From an uncultured Lachnospiraceae bacterium (lineage in GTDB: Bacteria > Bacillota > Clostridia > Lachnospirales > Lachnospiraceae): a stretch of DNA of 41,503 nt. This document shows positions 38,266 through 41,503 of the stretch, piece after piece. The notes under the pieces were generated by a model. That model worked only from the letters and a program-made list of their open reading frames with translations. It had not been told where the DNA came from and made no database searches. The stretch is taken from the NCBI GenBank assembly GCA_910588895.1, contig CAJUSS010000011.1, positions 1-41,503 on the forward strand. Direction: 5' to 3'. A program made the position numbers and the translations under genes. Within the stretch, counting starts at the first letter, position 1. The number at the start of each line of letters is the position of its first letter.

Positions 38266-39381
38266 TTATACCACCAGCCTATACTTATCCAAGTCTGGAG
38301 CCTCTGTATCCCACTCCGGCTCCCAGACCCCATCTACGTTGACCCAGTAGTACAGTTCCTTCTCGATCGACTTGACATAGGCATCCTTTGCCATCTCTCC
38401 TGATGAAGTGACATAGTAATAGTTCCCTGCATCCAGGATCCACCTAGAGGAGGCCATATAGCCGGTATTGTCAAAGTAGTACCATTTCCCTCCGATCTGC
38501 TGCCATGCCTTCACATTAAAGGTATAGCCCTGCATCACATACCACCAGAGGCCGTTGCCCTCCTTGACCCAGCCTTCTAAGTATCTGGAGGATATCCAGC
38601 CCTCTGGGATCTTATACCAGGCCTTCCCATCGATGAAACATTTCTCCTGGGGCCATACCTTATCTCCTGCCTTTAAAGCTCCCACTGTCCTACCGTCCCC
38701 TGGTTGTTCGCGGATATAGAGCGACTGGGCCGTTACTGCAAGTCCATCATGTCCTGCTGCGATCGTATATCTGGCCGGCTCTTGGCTTGGCACCGCTGTC
38801 TCCGGTGCATACTGGGGGTGCCAGAACAATGTCTGTGAGGCTAAGCTATGCCACTTTTCTACTACAGCCCCGCCATCCGGGTCTACCTTATCAGCGCCTC
38901 CGGAAGTGTTCCCTTCCACACTGGTGAACCCCTTCCCGTTATTATCCACTCCGGAGCAGATGCCCCAGTGACCGTACTTACTCCCTGTCCAGAAGATCAC
39001 CATCGCCCCTGCAGCTGGTGTATGGTCAAGTCTCGCATCCTTCCTATGCTGGTCCACGAACAGCTGGCAGTTATACGGCAGGTCACCTCCAAACAGGTCC
39101 TTGGCCGCCTCGGCGGCCGCTGGCACATCCATACCGCAATGCTCCTGTAGGGCGAGGACCATGATGTCCGATCCGTACATCGCGCACCAGGGCTGTGCCT
39201 GGTAGTTCCGGGCAGTATAGTCTTTGTACAGGATCGCCCAGATGGTGTAGTTATTGTAGCCGGCGGACCAATGCAGATCCCACATCTGCGTCCGGGTACC
39301 CAGACGGCTCTTTTCCTGATAATCCTTATATCTCCTCGCCATCGCCACTACCTGGCTGGCCTTTAACCCGTATCCTTTCAT
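38266..39381 (-). CDS. Phage-type endolysin: CHAP amidase, SH3-like domain and wall-binding repeats
   Basis: A 371-residue lysin. The CHAP domain (about 55-195) has catalytic Cys in Q-P-W-C-A-M-Y and His in Y-G-H-W-G-I, with T-S-V-E-G-N-T-S-G-G after it. An SH3-like domain follows (L-Y-I-R-E-Q-P-G-D-G ... W-Y-K-I-P-E-G-W-I). About four aromatic wall-binding repeats close the protein (G-K-W-Y-Y-F-D-N-T-G-Y-M and similar), of the choline-binding type. It would cut peptidoglycan during phage release. The start has AAGGAGG. A hairpin with a T-run lies 16 bases upstream. Its repeats could recognise LicD-type decorations of the host wall polymer (inference). Confidence 0.9.
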   Translation of the reverse strand: MKGYGLKASQVVAMARRYKDYQEKSRLGTRTQMWDLHWSAGYNNYTIWAILYKDYTARNYQAQPWCAMYGSDIMVLALQEHCGMDVPAAAEAAKDLFGGDLPYNCQLFVDQHRKDARLDHTPAAGAMVIFWTGSKYGHWGICSGVDNNGKGFTSVEGNTSGGADKVDPDGGAVVEKWHSLASQTLFWHPQYAPETAVPSQEPARYTIAAGHDGLAVTAQSLYIREQPGDGRTVGALKAGDKVWPQEKCFIDGKAWYKIPEGWISSRYLEGWVKEGNGLWWYVMQGYTFNVKAWQQIGGKWYYFDNTGYMASSRWILDAGNYYYVTSSGEMAKDAYVKSIEKELYYWVNVDGVWEPEWDTEAPDLDKYRLVV

Positions 39382-39397
39382 ATAAACCTCCTTATCG

Positions 39398-39424
39398 AAA
39401 AAGGCCCAGGATCTCTCCCGGGCC
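39398..39424 (-). terminator. Hairpin-T element just before the lysin ribosome site
   Basis: Minus-strand 9-bp stem (39424-39416 with 39111-type partner 39411-39403, one G-T pair), GAGA loop, then TTTTT. It lies only 16 bases before the lysin ATG, so it either attenuates lysin expression or ends the upstream transcript. Confidence 0.7.
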
Positions 39425-39451
39425 AGCCTTGTCGCTGTTGCGACGTCGCAA

Positions 39452-39784
39452 CTATCTCTTATCTTTATCTTTGTATCCCGTACGCTCCCAGATCTCCTTC
39501 AGCCGCTCCCAGCCGTCCATGGACACCAGCGCCACCACAAAAGCGGCTATCATACAGGCAAACACCATATACCACTCGATCGGATGCCCCTGCCAGGCCA
39601 TCATGGCCACGAAGACCGCTGGGCAGAGCACCAACGATAACACGATCACCACTGCGGAGGTCGGGAGGTTGTCCAGACCTGGCCAGGACTTGATCACCTG
39701 GGCGATCACCGACACGATAAAGGCCATCATGCCGATAGCCATCAGTAAGTACGACAGATACTGCATCATTTCTGGTATGTTCAT
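39452..39784 (-). CDS. Small membrane protein of the lysis module, holin candidate
   Basis: A 110-residue protein with two or three hydrophobic segments: about 8-31 (Y-L-L-M-A-I-G-M-M-A-F-I-V-S-V), 43-63 (A-V-V-I-V-L-S-L-V-L-C-P-A-V-F) and 70-90. The charged C-terminal tail ends K-D-K-D-K-R. Size, topology and position directly upstream of the lysin fit a holin or a lysis accessory protein. No specific family was recognised. It is followed by the hairpin before the lysin gene. Confidence 0.7.
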   Translation of the reverse strand: MNIPEMMQYLSYLLMAIGMMAFIVSVIAQVIKSWPGLDNLPTSAVVIVLSLVLCPAVFVAMMAWQGHPIEWYMVFACMIAAFVVALVSMDGWERLKEIWERTGYKDKDKR

Positions 39785-39845
39785 CTCTTTCCTCTCTTCC
39801 TGCCAGGTCTATCCCTGGCCTACACTATCATATGGGTATGTCCCA

Positions 39846-40115
39846 TCATCTGTGCGCTTCCTGGTTCATGTGCTTTTCGATCTTGTCAATGGCCGCCGTC
39901 ACAGGGCCATTGCATCCCTGCTCTTTCAGGCCCTTTAAACAGGCTAAGACACCATAGTTCAAAAGGCACATCTCTTCCTTCAACGCTTTTATATCTTCGT
40001 CTTGCTCTTCCTGCCGCTGGTACCATCGGTAGACTGCAAAGATCCCACCAAAGATCGCGGTCACCGCCCCCAAAAGGGCAGCGGCCCCGATGACCGCCTG
40101 TGCATCCACATACAT
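39846..40115 (-). CDS. Small phage membrane protein with one helix and a coiled segment, holin-like
   Basis: An 89-residue protein. A hydrophobic helix near the N-terminus (V-I-G-A-A-A-L-L-G-A-V-T-A-I-F-G-G) is followed by a charged helix Q-R-Q-E-E-Q-D-E-D-I-K-A-L-K-E-E-M likely to form a coiled coil, and a short hydrophilic tail. The form resembles BhlA/UviB-type holin-like proteins. I use the ATG at 40113-40115, with AAGGAGG 8 bases before it; the GTG at 40124 overlaps that site. Two holin-like genes in a row suggest a two-component pore or a holin/antiholin pair. Confidence 0.7.
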   Translation of the reverse strand: MYVDAQAVIGAAALLGAVTAIFGGIFAVYRWYQRQEEQDEDIKALKEEMCLLNYGVLACLKGLKEQGCNGPVTAAIDKIEKHMNQEAHR

Positions 40116-40135
40116 CCCGATCACCTCCTTCCCAT

Positions 40136-40159
40136 GAAAAAAGAGCCTTTCGGCCCTCT
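40136..40159 (-). terminator. Hairpin-T element before the holin-like gene
   Basis: Minus-strand 8-bp stem with two G-T pairs, GAAA loop, then TTTTTT, right before the AAGGAGG site of the downstream gene. The sequence core (AGG-GCC-GAAA-GGC-TCT) is almost the same as that at 41389-41410. Confidence 0.7.
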
Positions 40160-40162
40160 ATC

Positions 40163-40624
40163 TTATACTGGTAGCCAGACGATCCTATCGCTGTATCTGG
40201 TCAGCCCGATGTTATAGTGCGGCTGCTCCTCATCCCACCACCAGTGCCGTAAACAATCGTCCAGGATGATCCCGGCCAAAGCCGCCAACAGCCAAAGCCC
40301 AAAATACTGCGGACAGATCTGCCCTAAAAGGTTACCCGGCATCTGGCTATAATCCCATACACCCCAGCCCAACAACAGATTGACGATGCAGCCGGTGACA
40401 AACTCCAGGCCCGTGATGATGCAGGCCCCGATGGCCATCTGCTGCCAGATCGGCATCGCCCAGGGCAGTACCTCATTGATCAAGCCCAAGCACACAAAAC
40501 AGGCGCCGCCCAAAAAGAACATGGTCCAGTGTGTCCAGCTCCTCCAGGCCAGCTCCAGGAGGTTGTACAGTAGACCACCCACCGCAAACAAAAAAGCGAT
40601 CTTAAGATACTGTCTCACTCTCAT
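40163..40624 (-). CDS. CmpB-like (putative ABC-transporter type IV) membrane protein
   Basis: A 153-residue protein with four hydrophobic segments. The ending pattern G-V-W-D-Y-S-Q-M-P-G-N-L-L-G-Q-I-C-P-Q-Y-F-G-L-W is split here by P-Q-Y and matches the ABC_trans_CmpB family (W-D-Y-S-x-x-P-x-N-x-x-G-x-I). The family has no proven role. Such genes occur in Clostridia, and here it is inside a phage lysis region, so it may help lysis or superinfection control. The start at 40624 has GGAAGAG and overlaps the upstream gene by 23 bases. The C-terminal tail after the last helix is hydrophilic. Confidence 0.75.
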   Translation of the reverse strand: MRVRQYLKIAFLFAVGGLLYNLLELAWRSWTHWTMFFLGGACFVCLGLINEVLPWAMPIWQQMAIGACIITGLEFVTGCIVNLLLGWGVWDYSQMPGNLLGQICPQYFGLWLLAALAGIILDDCLRHWWWDEEQPHYNIGLTRYSDRIVWLPV

Positions 40625-41357
40625 CTCTTCCGCCCGCCTCTGCCGCTATCTGTAAAAGATATGCGTCCAGGACCTCCGATCTGTACTCTGCTGGCACGTC
40701 GGCACCATAAAAGATCCCCTGGACCTCCTCTGCCGCCTGACAACCGGCGATCCACATGTTGAGCGCATTGCAGTAGGTCGTGTGGTAGCTGACGTGGAAC
40801 ATGGCCGCCTGGATGATGGCCTGCATATCTGCAGCGCTGTAGTAGCGGCACGGCTGACCATCGGCGTGGTACTCTAATCGCTCCGCCCCTGCTGCCAGCT
40901 GGGCCTGCTTGCCGAACAGATTGAGCTGGTCATGTTCCGTCAGGCTGAAGTGCTCTGTGCTCCCATCCGCCAAGGTGACGCTTACGCCCTTGTAGATGAT
41001 CTGCTCGCAATCCGCTGATACCTCTGCCCTCTTGGCGGCTTGGGCCGATGCCAGCAGCTCCTCCGGCGTTGGGGTGTATGGCTCTGGCGGGATGGCTGGC
41101 TCCGGCTCCATCGGCGGCTGGTACACACTGCCATCATCAGACAGATAGATCGTCTGGCCCTCATCGCGGTAGACTGTCCCATACCCAGGCAGATCAGAGC
41201 ACTGGGAGCCGCCTGCCGTGTAGACTTGGACATCTCCATAGGCCGGCGGAACATCGCCGGCAAACACGATCTGCAAGACGTGCGCCGATACCGGCGTGAT
41301 GCTCTCGATCTCATAATGGGGCTCTTTCTGGTTGATGGTGATACTTTCTTTTTTCAT
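40602..41357 (-). CDS. Phage tail-region protein with DUF4376-like C-terminal half
   Basis: A 251-residue soluble protein. The first 75 residues look like a beta-rich domain. A Pro/Glu-rich linker follows (P-P-M-E-P-E-P-A-I-P-P-E-P). The C-terminal half is helical, with F-S-L-T-E-H-D-Q-L-N-L, R-Y-Y-S-A-A-D-M-Q-A-I and H-V-S-Y-H-T-T-Y-C-N. The latter pattern is common in phage proteins encoded between tail fibre and holin genes, usually with no assigned function. The start has AAGGAG. It is likely a tail-fibre accessory or assembly protein (inference). Confidence 0.75.
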   Translation of the reverse strand: MKKESITINQKEPHYEIESITPVSAHVLQIVFAGDVPPAYGDVQVYTAGGSQCSDLPGYGTVYRDEGQTIYLSDDGSVYQPPMEPEPAIPPEPYTPTPEELLASAQAAKRAEVSADCEQIIYKGVSVTLADGSTEHFSLTEHDQLNLFGKQAQLAAGAERLEYHADGQPCRYYSAADMQAIIQAAMFHVSYHTTYCNALNMWIAGCQAAEEVQGIFYGADVPAEYRSEVLDAYLLQIAAEAGGRDESETVS

Positions 41358-41388
41358 TGTCTTCCACTCCTTTTTATTTTTTTGTATA

Positions 41389-41410
41389 TAAAAAGAGCCT
41401 TTCGGCTCTG
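41389..41410 (-). terminator. Hairpin-T element before the tail-region gene
   Basis: Minus-strand perfect 6-bp stem AGAGCC/GGCTCT with GAAA loop, followed by TTTTTA. It is the third copy of a nearly identical element placed between genes of the phage late region. Confidence 0.75.
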
Positions 41411-41453
41411 GATTTTCGAATTTTATGTAGTTTTCAGTCCGTTTACTAAGTGA

Positions 41454-41503
41454 AATGGCGAGATCAAAGTGCGAACAGGCGGCTATGTCGGCAACGGCAC
41501 AGG
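41454..41503 (+). other. Possible start of an inverted tail-fibre segment at the window edge
   Basis: The plus strand reads N-G-E-I-K-V-R-T-G-G-Y-V-G-N-G-T after a stop codon. It resembles the K-V-x-T-G-x-Y-x-G-x-G-T repeats of Clostridial phage tail proteins, but on the strand opposite to the other late genes. It is too short for a firm call. Confidence 0.25.

Noticed and set aside
1..41503. CRISPR arrays, rRNA, tRNA or complete insertion sequences
   Set aside because: No regularly spaced repeats, cloverleaf-like segments or transposase motifs were seen.

Overview
The window looks like a chromosomal segment of a Gram-positive Clostridia member, probably Lachnospiraceae-like. The support is AGGAGG-type ribosome binding sites with sigma-A promoters, an LCP-type wall polymer ligase, Wzx/Wzy/Wzz exopolysaccharide genes, LicD transferases and a lysin with choline-binding-like repeats. 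No rRNA, tRNA or CRISPR array was seen. The genus is not determinable from the sequence alone.

Layout. (1) 1-330: the start of a type IV prepilin gene on the minus strand, divergent from an LCP-family gene (331-1599). (2) 1688-19876: a minus-strand polysaccharide operon of 15 genes. In transcription order it encodes a WbaP-like priming transferase, two Wzz-like chain-length proteins separated by a terminator and a new promoter, a UDP-GlcNAc 4,6-dehydratase-like protein, a DegT-type aminotransferase, a small PglC-like transferase, a GT2, LicD, a GT4, an acetyltransferase, Wzx, Wzy, a second LicD, an IspD/TarI-like cytidylyltransferase and an epimerase/dehydratase. (3) 20091-26373: an AraC-type regulator divergent from gmd, fcl, manC and a phosphohexomutase, which together make GDP-L-fucose. 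A two-copy direct repeat with a 21-base period sits next to the gmd -35 box. (4) 26399-32885: a defence-like stretch. It holds an OLD-type ATPase/TOPRIM protein with an inserted four-cysteine cluster, a MATE transporter, a BglII-like orphan nuclease, and an overlapping pair made of an ImmA/IrrE zinc protease and a class III nucleotide-cyclase-like protein with a NUDIX-like C-terminus. (5) 32889-37221: a second, decayed polysaccharide locus. It keeps two GT2 genes and a third priming transferase, but only head-to-head fragments of Wzy and Wzx. (6) 37371-41503: the end of a prophage or phage remnant, with an HTH regulator, a 36-residue protein, a CHAP lysin, small membrane (holin-like) proteins, a CmpB-like membrane protein and a tail-region protein.

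How the genes may work together. The main operon, the GDP-fucose operon and the LCP gene form a plausible pathway: priming on undecaprenyl phosphate, extension, phospho-alditol or phosphocholine-type decoration by LicD, flipping, polymerisation, length control and attachment to peptidoglycan. Dehydratase plus aminotransferase plus two LicD proteins plus a CDP-alditol-type cytidylyltransferase recalls the pneumococcal teichoic acid/C-polysaccharide route. The most novel-looking element is the protease-cyclase-NUDIX gene pair at 30925-32885, which resembles a nucleotide-signalling defence module but lacks a recognisable classical effector. All functions are inferred from sequence motifs read by eye; no database search was run.
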